NCBI GenBank assembly: GCA_017635595.1
Contig: JAGBLF010000031.1
Span: 24,295-88,294, forward strand
Source: Alphaproteobacteria bacterium
GTDB lineage: Bacteria > Pseudomonadota > Alphaproteobacteria > RF32 > CAG-239
DNA length: 64,000 nt
Reading direction: 5' to 3'
This document shows positions 7,281 to 16,207 of the stretch, piece after piece; the first letter of the stretch is position 1; every line of letters begins with the position of its first letter. The translations under genes and the position numbers were made by a program. The notes beneath the pieces are model-generated. The model ran no database searches, was not told where the DNA came from, and saw only the letters and a list, made by a program, of their open reading frames with translations.

Positions 7281-9035
7281 TTATCGTTCTGTGCCGTCAA
7301 AAGGCTTTTTACCACCAACGGGTCCGGTCGGACCTGAAGTCGGCGCTCTTTTGTTTGTCTTTGCAGGTTTTGTCTGCTTTGCAGCTTTTTCGGCTTCCGC
7401 TTCCTTTCGCGTTCTGACCTTAGCTTTGGTAATAGCTTTGTATCGCTCACGAATTGCTTCTTGCTCATCACGTCTTTGTTCATTATCCGTAACAGGATAA
7501 CGAGCGGTCATTTGGGCGACTTCTTCAGGATATACATGAACACCGTTTCTGAAGCACCAATCTTTAAGTCCGAAACCGAACGGATTATTGCCAGGTGTCG
7601 GCATTCTCAGCCCCAGCTTATCCGGCCCTAATAAATTGATATCTTTAATGCCGAGTTTTTCTAATACTTTGATAATGTTTTTAGAACAATTATTAAAACC
7701 TAAATTGAATTTCTTATATCCGTATCGGATGTTGTGTTTATCAATTTCTCTGATAATTTGTTTCGGATCGAGGCCGAGTTTGCTCGGATAGATGGCATAA
7801 TACTCCGTATAGTCCTTGTATGTGTCGTATATCGGATCGGTGTAAATGGTAGAAATCAGACGATTTATCACTCTATCTTTATATTGCATACTGACGTGAC
7901 CGTATAAGGCCGGCCCTTCAATCGGCATAACCGCTATAATAATAGGATCTTCAGCGAATAAATCTACCTCACCTTTTGCATTGCGGGGTACTCTGTCGGA
8001 AACATCACCGCGGCCGCGTAACAATTTATGATACTTGTTGTACTCTTCGGTTGCCGAACAATCGTGTCTTTCGGAATAATAGCGCGTACCTTTGTATAAA
8101 AATTGGACTTTACCTTCATCATAAGCTTTTTCTTTAGCCTCTTCATAGCTGTCCGCTTTAATTTCGGGTAAAAATGTATGATACGGATTAAGGCGTGTCT
8201 TGCGGAGAGTTTTGACTATTACGTTGTTTTTAACTTTTTTACAAAACTCGCGATATTTCGGCATCATACCGGCTTCGCGACGAACCAGCGGCGGCATTTC
8301 GGATTTATCTTGAAAAGCTTGAGACAGGTCATAACTTTTTCCCGCTATCGTGAATTCCCTTATTATAGGGGATTGACGAAGACGCGGCGCATCAAGTATC
8401 TTCAGATCTTTATCAATTATTCCCTGGTCAACTAACTCTAAGAGAGATAACCCTAACTTAACGCCCTTGAATTGTGTAAATTCCTGAGCACGTTCTTTAC
8501 TGATACGACCCGATACAACATCTTCGGCATAGCTAAAGCACTCCATAAATTTGTGAACAGCACGAAAGTCTTTGCTTATATCAGACAGAGCAATACCCAT
8601 TTTTTTCAAAAGTTCCGGTGCAAGATTATTCATATCTTTTATTTGTTTCGGCATAATACGGGTATTAAGACGGGCTAACTGCTCGGCATCCGGCTCTTTA
8701 TTGAAATCATAACTGTCTTTCAATCCGAATTTTTGAATTGTTTCATCGGCATATTTTTTGAGTACAGCGTCCGGTAGTACTTTTTTATTATTCGGATCTG
8801 GATACACTTTATTTCTGAAATATTTCACAGCTTCTTCCAGTTCGGGATACATACCGGATATATAGTCTTGTTTATAGGTTTCGCCTTGCAAACCTAACGG
8901 AGATAAGGAAGGTAATTTTTTGAAAACATTCAAAGCTTTATTAAATTCTTCCGCATCATCAAATTCGCACTTATAACGAGCATTTGCGATAATGTATAAC
9001 AGATGTCTTGTATCTGAACCCGATCTTTCTGCCAT
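7281..9035 (-). CDS. Large protein with permuted papain-like (GHxS...NNCS) signature
   Basis: 584 residues. The start is the ATG at 9035 with GGAGG 10 bases upstream; a TTG three codons earlier overlaps the RBS spacing. The N-terminal ~300 residues are charged and mostly helical with no recognised family. Between about 365 and 455 lies ALYGHVSMQY (His380), then a YYAIYP strand, then FNLGFNNCSKNIIKVLEKLG (Cys450). His before Cys, with Cys at a helix start inside NCS, is the arrangement seen in circularly permuted papain-like folds such as DUF4105 and permuted NlpC/P60. The tail is Lys/Ala/Gln-rich, then Pro/Gly-rich. No signal peptide or membrane helix is visible. It may be a cytoplasmic or effector-type peptidase, amidase or acyltransferase; the activity is inference. 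Confidence 0.6.
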   Translation of the reverse strand: MAERSGSDTRHLLYIIANARYKCEFDDAEEFNKALNVFKKLPSLSPLGLQGETYKQDYISGMYPELEEAVKYFRNKVYPDPNNKKVLPDAVLKKYADETIQKFGLKDSYDFNKEPDAEQLARLNTRIMPKQIKDMNNLAPELLKKMGIALSDISKDFRAVHKFMECFSYAEDVVSGRISKERAQEFTQFKGVKLGLSLLELVDQGIIDKDLKILDAPRLRQSPIIREFTIAGKSYDLSQAFQDKSEMPPLVRREAGMMPKYREFCKKVKNNVIVKTLRKTRLNPYHTFLPEIKADSYEEAKEKAYDEGKVQFLYKGTRYYSERHDCSATEEYNKYHKLLRGRGDVSDRVPRNAKGEVDLFAEDPIIIAVMPIEGPALYGHVSMQYKDRVINRLISTIYTDPIYDTYKDYTEYYAIYPSKLGLDPKQIIREIDKHNIRYGYKKFNLGFNNCSKNIIKVLEKLGIKDINLLGPDKLGLRMPTPGNNPFGFGLKDWCFRNGVHVYPEEVAQMTARYPVTDNEQRRDEQEAIRERYKAITKAKVRTRKEAEAEKAAKQTKPAKTNKRAPTSGPTGPVGGKKPFDGTER

Positions 9036-9126
9036 GATTTTCAAGCCTCCGTCTATTTACCGTTACTGCGATAAATACTAGCATTTTTTCCTAAGAAAGT
9101 CAATTGGGAACAATGTACGGGGATTT

Positions 9127-10026
9127 TTAAGCGGTCATTCCTTCTTCTAAGCGCAAGCAGAGTGCAAGAATGTCGGCAGCTTCGCGTGCACCGACCAGCG
9201 GCATTGTGCCGTTTTTTATGCAACAGATGAAATCTGCCAGTTCGTTCTGTAACGCATTGCCGCCTTCGGTTAAGACTTGACTGTTTTTCAATAGTCGGCG
9301 TTCCATAAAATCAATATGGAAAATATTGTTGTCGGTATCTCGGATATCCATAAAACGCTCGACTTCACGGTCTTCACGCAACGCTTCCAGCTTGACCGAT
9401 GCGCCGTTTTTATATTTTATGGTTACAATCGCATGATGCTCCCAGCTCAAATCCGGACGCTTATTAATGTCGGATGATGCAATATTATTGCCCAAAAGCG
9501 AATGAACAATGGCTAAATCATGGATCATTAATTCCTGCACGGCGCTGATGCCGGTTTTGTTGGTTGTATTGCGGCTGGTTCGAACAGCTTTTATGTTTGA
9601 AACCGGCGCGTGCAATTCTTCTTTTAAGCGGATAACCGCCGGATTATAATTTTCGGTATGTCCGGCGGCAATTAAACAGTGACCTGACTTTGCTGCGGAA
9701 ATTAATTTTGCGCAGCCGTCAAGGGTTGTTGCAAGCGGCTTTTCAATAAGGCACGGAATACCGCGCAAAAGAAGTTTCTCGCCGATTGCGGCATGTGTCG
9801 GACCAGGGGTGGAAATAATGGCCGCATCGACGTTGCTGAGAGTTATATCGTCAAGATCGGTAAAATAGGGGACATTCAGCTCAGTTGCCCGGCGTGCCGA
9901 TGATTCCGGTGACGAAGTCAGAATTCCGGCAATTTCGACACAGTCGGCAAAATTTTTCCGTAAAGTATTAAGGTGTTTTTGCCCCATATTTCTGCAACCT
10001 ATAATCGCTATCTTCAGTTTGTTCAT
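9127..10026 (-). CDS. Gfo/Idh/MocA-family oxidoreductase
   Basis: 299 residues. The ATG at 10026 has GGAG 7 bases upstream. The N-terminal Rossmann fold shows KIAIIGCRNMGQKH (dinucleotide-binding GxxxxG variant), then DAAIISTPGPTHA and the conserved IEKPLA (about 92-97), whose Lys is catalytic in the family. The C-terminal half is the alpha/beta substrate domain with the family HDL-type segment (MIHDLAIVHSLLG). Such enzymes oxidise or reduce sugars, inositols or related compounds with NAD(P). The substrate cannot be told. No adjacent gene on the same strand gives context. Confidence 0.85.
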   Translation of the reverse strand: MNKLKIAIIGCRNMGQKHLNTLRKNFADCVEIAGILTSSPESSARRATELNVPYFTDLDDITLSNVDAAIISTPGPTHAAIGEKLLLRGIPCLIEKPLATTLDGCAKLISAAKSGHCLIAAGHTENYNPAVIRLKEELHAPVSNIKAVRTSRNTTNKTGISAVQELMIHDLAIVHSLLGNNIASSDINKRPDLSWEHHAIVTIKYKNGASVKLEALREDREVERFMDIRDTDNNIFHIDFMERRLLKNSQVLTEGGNALQNELADFICCIKNGTMPLVGAREAADILALCLRLEEGMTA

Positions 10027-10207
10027 AGGTAATCTCCACGTCAAAAATTTTATAATCCGTATCTGTTTGCAGTGTATGCGGATTTTTTTGTTGAGTCAAG
10101 CGTACTTGATTTCCCAAAGTGTTTCAGCATCTGGCTTAAAATTACTATGCGATTTGCGGACAGATTTTGATATTGACACGAAAGTTTGGTTAAAATAATA
10201 TGATGAC

Positions 10208-10987
10208 ATGATGAATCTGTTTTCTAAGAAAAAAGAAATTACGCAAATCGTATTATGTGCGATAAGTTTATTTTTGCTCGTAAGATTAATATTTGTGTTC
10301 GATGATTCTTCCAGGGAATCCGAATACCACTTTTTCTATGTACCGATAACTGAAAAATTGGCCGAGAGTTTGAGCGAGTGCAGGTCGTATAAGCGAAGTT
10401 ATAAATATCCTTTCTTTAAGGTAACTTGGCAACCATATTTCAGTGGTCGTTATAATCTAAAAATAGAACCTTTGCAAAACGGTTATTGTCGTATTTCCGC
10501 TCAAAATCGACACTACAAAAAAGAGTATGATATACCTGCTGATTTGGCTAAATATGTCGGAAAACTCATGATGAAGTATTGTCTTGATCATAAAGATTTC
10601 GCGGGATTGAAGCAATTTGTTTCTTGTCTTTCCCGCACGAACCAAAGTTACCATGATTCTTCTGATGAAGATTATTATTATATTAAAGAGGCTTTGGAAG
10701 ATATCGAATATTATATCTCAAAATTGGATGCCAAAAACGTGGCCAAGGTTCAAGAAGAGCATAAACAAAAGTTGTCGTATGAAGAAAAAAATTGTAAAGT
10801 AAGCTTATCTAATATGCAAAATCGATTAAAATCAAAATTCAGTACAATATCACACTACTATAAGAAAGCTGCTTTTTCCGAATGTGAATTTACCTTAGAT
10901 GGTAATGGTAAAATCTTATCATATAATTTTACTGTTCTTTCCGGTATTCAAATTCCTAAAGAATACAGGCTTGATAAGTGTTGGTAG
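10208..10987 (+). CDS. Membrane-anchored protein, unknown
   Basis: 259 residues. One N-terminal hydrophobic segment (about 11-29, QIVLCAISLFLLVRLIFVF) follows a short Lys-rich stretch, so the rest is probably periplasmic. That part is rich in Tyr, Lys and Ser, with several Cys. No family is recognised. There is no clear Shine-Dalgarno before the ATG. The low GC and AT-rich codons match the other accessory genes nearby. The 3' side runs into the tRNA-Pro repeat region. Confidence 0.55.
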   Translation: MMNLFSKKKEITQIVLCAISLFLLVRLIFVFDDSSRESEYHFFYVPITEKLAESLSECRSYKRSYKYPFFKVTWQPYFSGRYNLKIEPLQNGYCRISAQNRHYKKEYDIPADLAKYVGKLMMKYCLDHKDFAGLKQFVSCLSRTNQSYHDSSDEDYYYIKEALEDIEYYISKLDAKNVAKVQEEHKQKLSYEEKNCKVSLSNMQNRLKSKFSTISHYYKKAAFSECEFTLDGNGKILSYNFTVLSGIQIPKEYRLDKCW

Positions 10988-11047
10988 TCATTTCAAAGAA
11001 ACAAGGCAAAAAGTGTTGCTATGCTCTTTTCACTGCGCTCATCGGCT

Positions 11048-11359
11048 ATGCTGACCGGCATACTTCCGTCTGCCGGCGGCTCCTTGTCGGACCAGCTTTT
11101 TCGCCGGCCCTCATCCGCCACCTCTGAAACAATAAAAAATACCACCGCGAGGGTGGTATTTTTTTATTGGTCAACATTCCTGGATTGACTTGATTTTTTT
11201 CAAAAATCTGCGTCACTGCGTTGCCTGTCAGCTAATGCTGACCGGCATACTTCCGTCTGCCGGCGGCTCCTTGTCGGACCAGCTTTTTCGCCGGCCCTCA
11301 TCCGCCACCTCTGAAACAATAAAAAATACCACCGCGAGGGTGGTATTTTTTTATTGGTC
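11048..11359 (-). repeat. 125-bp direct repeat behind tRNA-Pro
   Basis: This gene-free stretch (10988-11354) holds two identical 125-bp copies, 11048-11172 and 11235-11359, 187 bases apart. Each contains, in tRNA orientation, the terminator hairpin with its flanking AATAAA, a GGGCCGGCGA segment, and a GC-rich region with several small palindromes (GCCGCCGGC, GCCGGTCAGC). Between the copies lies GCAACGCAGTGACGCAG, which resembles the GCAACCGAGTGACCGAAG block of the tRNA-Thr and tRNA-Gly repeats, and a degenerate tRNA-Pro 3' end (AATCCAGGAATGTTGACCA). This looks like a diverged member of the same tRNA-linked family. Confidence 0.85.
11128..11168. terminator. Terminator hairpin in the distal repeat copy
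   Basis: AATACCACC and GGTGGTATT pair, with A and T tracts on both sides. The tRNA-proximal copy at about 11315-11355 is the working terminator of tRNA-Pro. Confidence 0.75.
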
Positions 11360-11431
11360 GGAGTGACTGGATTCGGACCAGCGACTTCTACGTCCCGAAC
11401 GTAGCGCTCTACCAGGCTGAGCTACACTCCG
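11355..11431 (-). tRNA. tRNA-Pro (anticodon CGG)
   Basis: The acceptor stem CGGAGTG/CACTCCG is complete, discriminator A, CCA encoded. The anticodon stem CTACG/CGTAG holds loop TTCGGGA, giving CGG. Confidence 0.95.
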
Positions 11432-11499
11432 TATGTGCAAAATATCTTTTAATACAAAAAAATATTATTGCAACAAAAAAATGATATTTTTTTCAAATT

Positions 11500-12432
11500 T
11501 TATTCGTTTTCTTTATTTTCTTCTGCATTTTCAGTACCTTCTGAAACACCATCCGAAACCGCATCTTCGCTTTCTTCATCGAGTTGAACGTGCAGAACTT
11601 CAAATTTTTCTCGTGCTTTTTCTTGCAAGTCTCTTAATTTATGGAATTGTTCACGCTGTTCCTCGGTTAATATCGCCTCAAAATCGTTTAAGCTCTTAGC
11701 TTCAAGTTCGCGTGCTTGGGAACGCAACAAATAAATACTTTTCAATAATTGCTCGATTTTAAGGCGGCTGTCATTGCTTATGTATTTTGCCATATCCAGT
11801 TGTTCAACCGAAAGATTCATATTTTTAATATAAAAACTGATTTCTTCTTCATATTCTTCTTTGGTTTTATTGTCTTCTTCGTCTTGAGGAACGGCATTTT
11901 CCTTTTTTTCTTCAGCTTCCTGCGGTTTTTCTTCTGCCGAAATTTCGACAGGTTTCTCGCTTATTTCCGATTCCGGCTCAGGACTTTCTTCTTCGGTGAT
12001 TTGATTCGTTTCCGTTGCGGCTGTTTCTGCTTCTGCAGGTTTGCGTTCCGATAAGGATAGGTTATCATCAGAGGTGTCGATCAATGGTTCTTCTTGCGGT
12101 GCATCACCGGCGGCATTGTCATCCGTGATAACTTCATTCTGAATGGTATCACTGCCCGATATATTATTCGGAATTAATTCTTCCGGCATATTGTCTGTAT
12201 TTTCAAACGTCGAAAGTTCAGAATCTGCGGACGTGTCTTTTGCTTCTTCAAAAAATTCTTCAATTTCAAATTCGGTTTTGTCACTGTTTTGAAAATCACG
12301 CGCACTGTCGGCCGGTATTTCTTCTTCTATGATTACTGTCTCGTCATCTAAACCGAAATCAGAGGAATCTTCAGCAGCGGCCGGTTGATTCCATATTAAA
12401 AAACTTCCCAATGCAATATATAAAAATTTCAT
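11500..12432 (-). CDS. Secreted acidic protein with C-terminal Spy/CpxP-like coiled coil
   Basis: 310 residues. The ATG at 12432 has AGGAAA upstream and gives a clean signal peptide (KFLYIALGSFLIW, then QPAAAEDSS); the longer open frame does not. Residues about 25-180 are a low-complexity acidic segment rich in Glu, Asp, Ser and Pro. Residues about 195-290 are helical and carry an LTEEQREQF motif, the LTxxQ signature of Spy/CpxP periplasmic chaperones. The neighbouring gene upstream on the same strand is a second LTxxQ protein. A role in sensing or buffering envelope protein stress is likely from family knowledge. The long acidic insert is not typical of Spy. Confidence 0.65.
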   Translation of the reverse strand: MKFLYIALGSFLIWNQPAAAEDSSDFGLDDETVIIEEEIPADSARDFQNSDKTEFEIEEFFEEAKDTSADSELSTFENTDNMPEELIPNNISGSDTIQNEVITDDNAAGDAPQEEPLIDTSDDNLSLSERKPAEAETAATETNQITEEESPEPESEISEKPVEISAEEKPQEAEEKKENAVPQDEEDNKTKEEYEEEISFYIKNMNLSVEQLDMAKYISNDSRLKIEQLLKSIYLLRSQARELEAKSLNDFEAILTEEQREQFHKLRDLQEKAREKFEVLHVQLDEESEDAVSDGVSEGTENAEENKENE

Positions 12433-12511
12433 ATCAGTCTTTCCTTTTGTTTTTTTGTAAGTGTAATCAAACAATTTATACAAAGCAAGCTTGTTGTTGA
12501 TTTATACGTCT

Positions 12512-12979
12512 TTAAAATTGCGGCATTCTTTTGCGCGACGGCCGCGGGCCATCCGGTTTTAAACCTTGATGTTGTTGCATTTTACGTTGTTCTTTATCAA
12601 ATTTGATTTGTTGTTGCTCGGTCAGAATTTCACGGATTTTTAAGTCATCCTGTTTGTATATTTCGACAATTTTTTTATGTGCCTGTTCAATTTGCTTTTG
12701 TAATTGCTCAATATCCGATTGGCTTTCCGTATAAATGTTTTGTACCTGTTGAGCCTGTTCGTTTGTCAGACTTAATTTCTTAATCCAATTTATACGTGTC
12801 GGGTGTTTTTTAGGAAATTTAGGCGATTCAATGTTTTGTTTGGCCGGCGGACGTTTAGCGCCCATACCTGTTGTCTGCGCACTGTTTATGTTAAGACCTT
12901 TGGAGGCAACAGCCTGATTTGCAGTCATTAACATTTCTAAAAAGCATATTAAAGCGATTAGACGGAAAAATGTCTTCAT
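12512..12979 (-). CDS. Spy/CpxP-family periplasmic LTxxQ protein
   Basis: 155 residues with a signal peptide (residues 1-25, cleavage near NQAVASKG). Two LTxxQ repeats are present, LTNEQAQQV (about 71-79) and LTEQQQIKF (about 119-127), spaced by a long charged helix as in Spy and CpxP, which are dimeric cradle-shaped periplasmic chaperones. The tail is Arg/Pro-rich (PDGPRPSRKRMPQF). GGAG lies ahead of the ATG. It is followed 79 bases later by the acidic LTxxQ protein gene, probably in one transcript. This assignment is on motif and size. Confidence 0.75.
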   Translation of the reverse strand: MKTFFRLIALICFLEMLMTANQAVASKGLNINSAQTTGMGAKRPPAKQNIESPKFPKKHPTRINWIKKLSLTNEQAQQVQNIYTESQSDIEQLQKQIEQAHKKIVEIYKQDDLKIREILTEQQQIKFDKEQRKMQQHQGLKPDGPRPSRKRMPQF

Positions 12980-13103
12980 TTCTTTTCTCCTCGTGGATTA
13001 TGGAATGAATATACAACATTTAGATTAATTTTCTATATATTTTTCAAATAATTTTATTGCATAAGGTTTATTTTTTTTATATTTTAAGTGCAAAGGAGAG
13101 GAT

Positions 13104-13886
13104 ATGAGGCTGTTTTATTGCGGTGATATTGTTGCCAGACCGGGACGCGAAGTCGTATTAGAAAATATTTCGAAAATTAAAGAATTATATAAGCCGGATG
13201 TATTGTTGCTGAATGTCGAAAATGCAGCACACGGTTTTGGTGTAACCCCCGGTATTTGTCGAGAATTCCTATCTAAAGGGGCTGATGTTTTGGTTACCGG
13301 TAATCATTTTTTGAACCAGCGGGAAATTGTCCCTTATTTAAATGAATGTAAGGTGATTGTTCGTCCGGCCAACATTCCGGCCGATAATCCCGGACGAGGT
13401 TTTGTTGTCCATGAATTGCCCGATGGTCGGAAAGTCTTGGTTATTCAGGTGCTGGGACGCTTATATATGGAAGCCGTTGACTGTCCGGTACAAGCTATTG
13501 AAAATATCTTAAAATATTATAAGCTTGGACAAAATGTAGATGCCGTGTTTGTTGATATTCATGCCGAGGCTACTTCTGAAAAAATGTCCCTCGGTTATTA
13601 TCTTGACGGACGCGTTTCTTGTGTGGTCGGTACGCATACGCATGTTCCGACGGCCGATGCCGGAATTTTACCGCAAGGCACGGCATACATTACCGATGTC
13701 GGTATGTGCGGAAACTATAATTCTGTTTTGGGATTTGATAAAACCGCGCCTATTAACCGATTGCGCCGTATCTATAGCGCAGACAGATTAACTCCGGCTC
13801 AGGGACGCGGAACTCTATACGGTGTATATCTCGAAACTGATGATAAAACCGGTTTGGCTGTCGATTTTAAGCAAATTAAAATATAA
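13104..13886 (+). CDS. ymdB: YmdB-family metallophosphoesterase
   Basis: 260 residues, the family size. Metal-site motifs in order: FYCGDIVARPGRE (metal-binding Asp, about 5-17), LNVENAAHGFG (about 37-47), TGNHFLNQ (about 66-73), VDIHAEATSEK (about 150-160), GTHTHVPTADA (about 179-189) and DVGMCG. YmdB enzymes hydrolyse 2',3'-cyclic nucleotides in the cytoplasm and affect development and RNA levels in Bacillus. AAGGAGAGG lies just before the ATG. It stands alone on the plus strand, meeting the pilin-like genes tail to tail with a 2-base gap. Confidence 0.85.
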   Translation: MRLFYCGDIVARPGREVVLENISKIKELYKPDVLLLNVENAAHGFGVTPGICREFLSKGADVLVTGNHFLNQREIVPYLNECKVIVRPANIPADNPGRGFVVHELPDGRKVLVIQVLGRLYMEAVDCPVQAIENILKYYKLGQNVDAVFVDIHAEATSEKMSLGYYLDGRVSCVVGTHTHVPTADAGILPQGTAYITDVGMCGNYNSVLGFDKTAPINRLRRIYSADRLTPAQGRGTLYGVYLETDDKTGLAVDFKQIKI

Positions 13887-13888
13887 AA

Positions 13889-14533
13889 TTAATAAAGCTT
13901 AAAAGTCAGAGAACAGGAGTTATTGTAACAACGGCAGGCCGTCAGAGCATGCTCTTCGGGCATCGGAATGCTGATATTCCGACCATCGGTACACGCAACC
14001 GTATAGACATCACGGACTGCTGTACCGTCACAACCTTTGTACATGGTATCAAAGTCCAGTTGATTTGAGGTTTTGGCGGCCATAACGCCAAGAACTTTTG
14101 CCGACTTAATTTTAGTCCAATCATACGTTGCTAACTCCAAACAGCGTTCCATATCTAGGTTTACATATGAAAGTATAAGGGCATCGTCACGATAGCTTTT
14201 ATAATCCGAAAATCCGGGATAAACAATAAAATAGCCGCCTAATTCAAACTCAATATTATTGTCGTCATGAAAAATAAGCCTTTTATCAAACTGGTCTTTA
14301 TACTCTTTTCTGATAACAGCATTGTGTATACCGGTATAACGTAAATGATTTTTTGGGTATTGTGTCAAGACATCTATAAAATCTTCTATCAGCTTGATAT
14401 GCTGATAAATCCAGTATTTGTGTTTGATGATCGGAGTATAATGAAAGCCGGCGACAGTAATGGCTGTAGCAACCAAAAACTGAATCGAAAATAAAATGTA
14501 TTTGTTCTTAAAATAATCTAAAAGCTGTTTCAT
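13889..14533 (-). CDS. Pilin-like protein without a prepilin leader
   Basis: 214 residues. It starts 8 bases after the pilin-like gene 14542-15198 and shares its C-terminal domain: a Cys near an xDW (CLELATYDW), a GCDG segment, a VACTDG turn, then CRCYNNSCSLTFKLY at the end. The N-terminus differs. It has an ordinary membrane anchor (about 12-30, YILFSIQFLVATAITVAGF) and no G^xxxxE cleavage site. It may be a minor pilin-like or adaptor protein held in the inner membrane. No named family is recognised; the relationship to its neighbour is seen directly. Confidence 0.65.
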   Translation of the reverse strand: MKQLLDYFKNKYILFSIQFLVATAITVAGFHYTPIIKHKYWIYQHIKLIEDFIDVLTQYPKNHLRYTGIHNAVIRKEYKDQFDKRLIFHDDNNIEFELGGYFIVYPGFSDYKSYRDDALILSYVNLDMERCLELATYDWTKIKSAKVLGVMAAKTSNQLDFDTMYKGCDGTAVRDVYTVACTDGRNISIPMPEEHALTACRCYNNSCSLTFKLY

Positions 14534-14541
14534 TGTGTTTC

Positions 14542-15198
14542 TCAGAAATATTTAAACATTATGGCACACGTATCATTAGCACAATTACAAACATTTGCCG
14601 CAATTGAAACCGAAAGCGGTACGGAATATGTCGAGCCGTTTGAACAAGCTGCTAATTTGCTGCCCGATTTGCTGCCGTCACAGTTTTGATAAATCAAAGA
14701 TGCAACCGAACTCAGCTGAGTTTCGGCCGGCACAATGCCTATGCCGATAAGGTTGGTGTTTTTACCGCCGGCCCAATTATGTGAGCTGAGTGCCACACAG
14801 GCATCTTCCGGTAAATCGGTGTAGCTTATGGTAAAAGCCTGTTTATCGACAGCACCGGCGGCCGGCAAATCATCCGGAGCTAAAAACGCGGCTGCTTCTA
14901 TGATAATTTTGCCGCCGAAGGGATTTACCAAATTTGAACCGCTTGCTTCTCTGGCTTCGGACGGTATGGCATCAAATTTTATGGCGCTGGCATTGGATAA
15001 ACCTTCGTATGATGCGGCTCCGGAGCCGACAGATATCAGTTTTGAAGATATTTGTTCAATTTGCTGAATAGCCTTGTTTATTTTATATTGCGCCATCATT
15101 TTGGAATAGCCTGTTATCCCGCCGACCGACATCACGCCGACCACAGCCAATACACCAAGCATTTCTACCATGGAACGACCGTATTCGGAATTTTTCAT
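14542..15198 (-). CDS. Type IV pilin-like protein (GRSMVEMLG leader)
   Basis: 218 residues. The N-terminus MKNSEYGRSMVEMLGVLAVV is a short prepilin leader: cleavage is expected after Gly7, with Glu at +5 and a long hydrophobic helix through about residue 28. The C-terminal domain has six Cys, including NCDGS, AACSNG and CNCANDTC, probably disulfide-linked, and ends FKYF. The same layout is in the gene at 30959-31627. Such pilins are processed by a PilD-type peptidase and assembled into fibres or pseudopili. It lies 30 bases after ctrA on the same strand and precedes the leaderless relative by 8 bases. Confidence 0.8.
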   Translation of the reverse strand: MKNSEYGRSMVEMLGVLAVVGVMSVGGITGYSKMMAQYKINKAIQQIEQISSKLISVGSGAASYEGLSNASAIKFDAIPSEAREASGSNLVNPFGGKIIIEAAAFLAPDDLPAAGAVDKQAFTISYTDLPEDACVALSSHNWAGGKNTNLIGIGIVPAETQLSSVASLIYQNCDGSKSGSKLAACSNGSTYSVPLSVSIAANVCNCANDTCAIMFKYF

Positions 15199-15228
15199 AA
15201 CCTCAATCCTTATAATATCAGATACGTA

Positions 15229-15915
15229 CTAGTTTTTTTCGTCCGGATCGCGTAAAACATAACCGCGTCCCCAAACGGTTTCGATGTAGTTTTTGCCGCC
15301 GGAAGCCTTCTCGAGTTTTTTACGCAGTTTACAGATGAATACGTCAATAATCTTCAACTCCGGTTCATCTATTCCACCGTACAGATGGTTTAAGAATTGG
15401 TCTTTGTTAAGAGTTGCGCCTTTACGCAGCGATAACAGTTCCATAATGCCGTATTCTTTTCCCGTCAAATGCAAAGTTTTGCCACGGACGGTAACGGTTT
15501 GCGTATCTAAATCAATTTCAACGTCGCCGGTGCGAATAATGGAGTTTGAATGGCCTTTGGAACGGCGAACAACCGCTTGAATACGAGCAAGTAATTCGGC
15601 TTTATCAAAAGGTTTGGCTAAATAGTCATCGGCGCCGTAACCCAAACCTTTAACTTTTTTATCAGGTTCAGACAGGCCGGAAAGAATTAATACCGGTGTG
15701 TTAACTTTTGAATTACGCAAATTCTTCAAAACTTCATAGCCATTCATGTCAGGCAACATCAAATCCAAAATGATAATGTCATAATCATATAACTTCGCAA
15801 TATCCAATCCGTCTTCACCGGAATCGGTCGCATCAACAACCATACCTTCTTTTTTTAGCATTGTTTCAATGCTTTGAGATACGGCGTAATCATCTTCAAC
15901 TAAAAGAACTCGCAT
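15229..15915 (-). CDS. ctrA: Cell-cycle response regulator CtrA
   Basis: 228 residues. The receiver domain (1-118) has the acidic pocket EDD (8-10), phospho-acceptor Asp51 in [10 protein letters not shown], and the switch Lys in DDYLAKPF. The OmpR-type winged helix (about 125-225) contains [20 protein letters not shown] and [18 protein letters not shown], which is near-identical to Caulobacter CtrA. CtrA is the essential alphaproteobacterial regulator of division, replication and flagella/pili genes, phosphorylated through CckA-ChpT. Two pilin-like genes follow on the same strand, so they may share its transcript. A possible TTAA-N6-TTAA site lies upstream. Confidence 0.97.
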   Translation of the reverse strand: MRVLLVEDDYAVSQSIETMLKKEGMVVDATDSGEDGLDIAKLYDYDIIILDLMLPDMNGYEVLKNLRNSKVNTPVLILSGLSEPDKKVKGLGYGADDYLAKPFDKAELLARIQAVVRRSKGHSNSIIRTGDVEIDLDTQTVTVRGKTLHLTGKEYGIMELLSLRKGATLNKDQFLNHLYGGIDEPELKIIDVFICKLRKKLEKASGGKNYIETVWGRGYVLRDPDEKN

Positions 15916-15988
15916 CGCTTTCGCCTTTCATAATAAAAACTAACCAATGATGTAATTCTAAACGAAATATCTCAAATGGAAAGCACTT

Positions 15989-16004
15989 GTTAATATTTAT
16001 TAAC
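15989..16004 (-). promoter_or_regulatory. Possible CtrA-type site upstream of ctrA
   Basis: GTTAATATTTATTAAC is two TTAA half-sites separated by 6 bases, 74-89 bases upstream of the ctrA start. The CtrA consensus is TTAA-N7-TTAA, so spacing is one short. The surrounding region (15916-16207) is AT-rich and holds nothing else I can support. Confidence 0.3.
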
Positions 16005-16207
16005 AACATAGTAAATTTATTTTTTAGTAATGATTTTTTTCGGCTGTCGGCTTGTTATCGTGTCATTCGCAAAGCAGTTGAGCAATGTTTGCGCTTGGTT
16101 TTAATTGTTTAAGTCATGTCAGCATTTCTGTTGATTACAAAATGGACGTGCGGTAAAATTCAATTGATTTCATAAAATTATGCATTATAGTATTAACAGG
16201 AGGGATT

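Noticed and set aside
11749..12054. Phe/Arg-rich plus-strand frame over the acidic protein gene
   Set aside because: Antisense of an acidic low-complexity region; no RBS or promoter.
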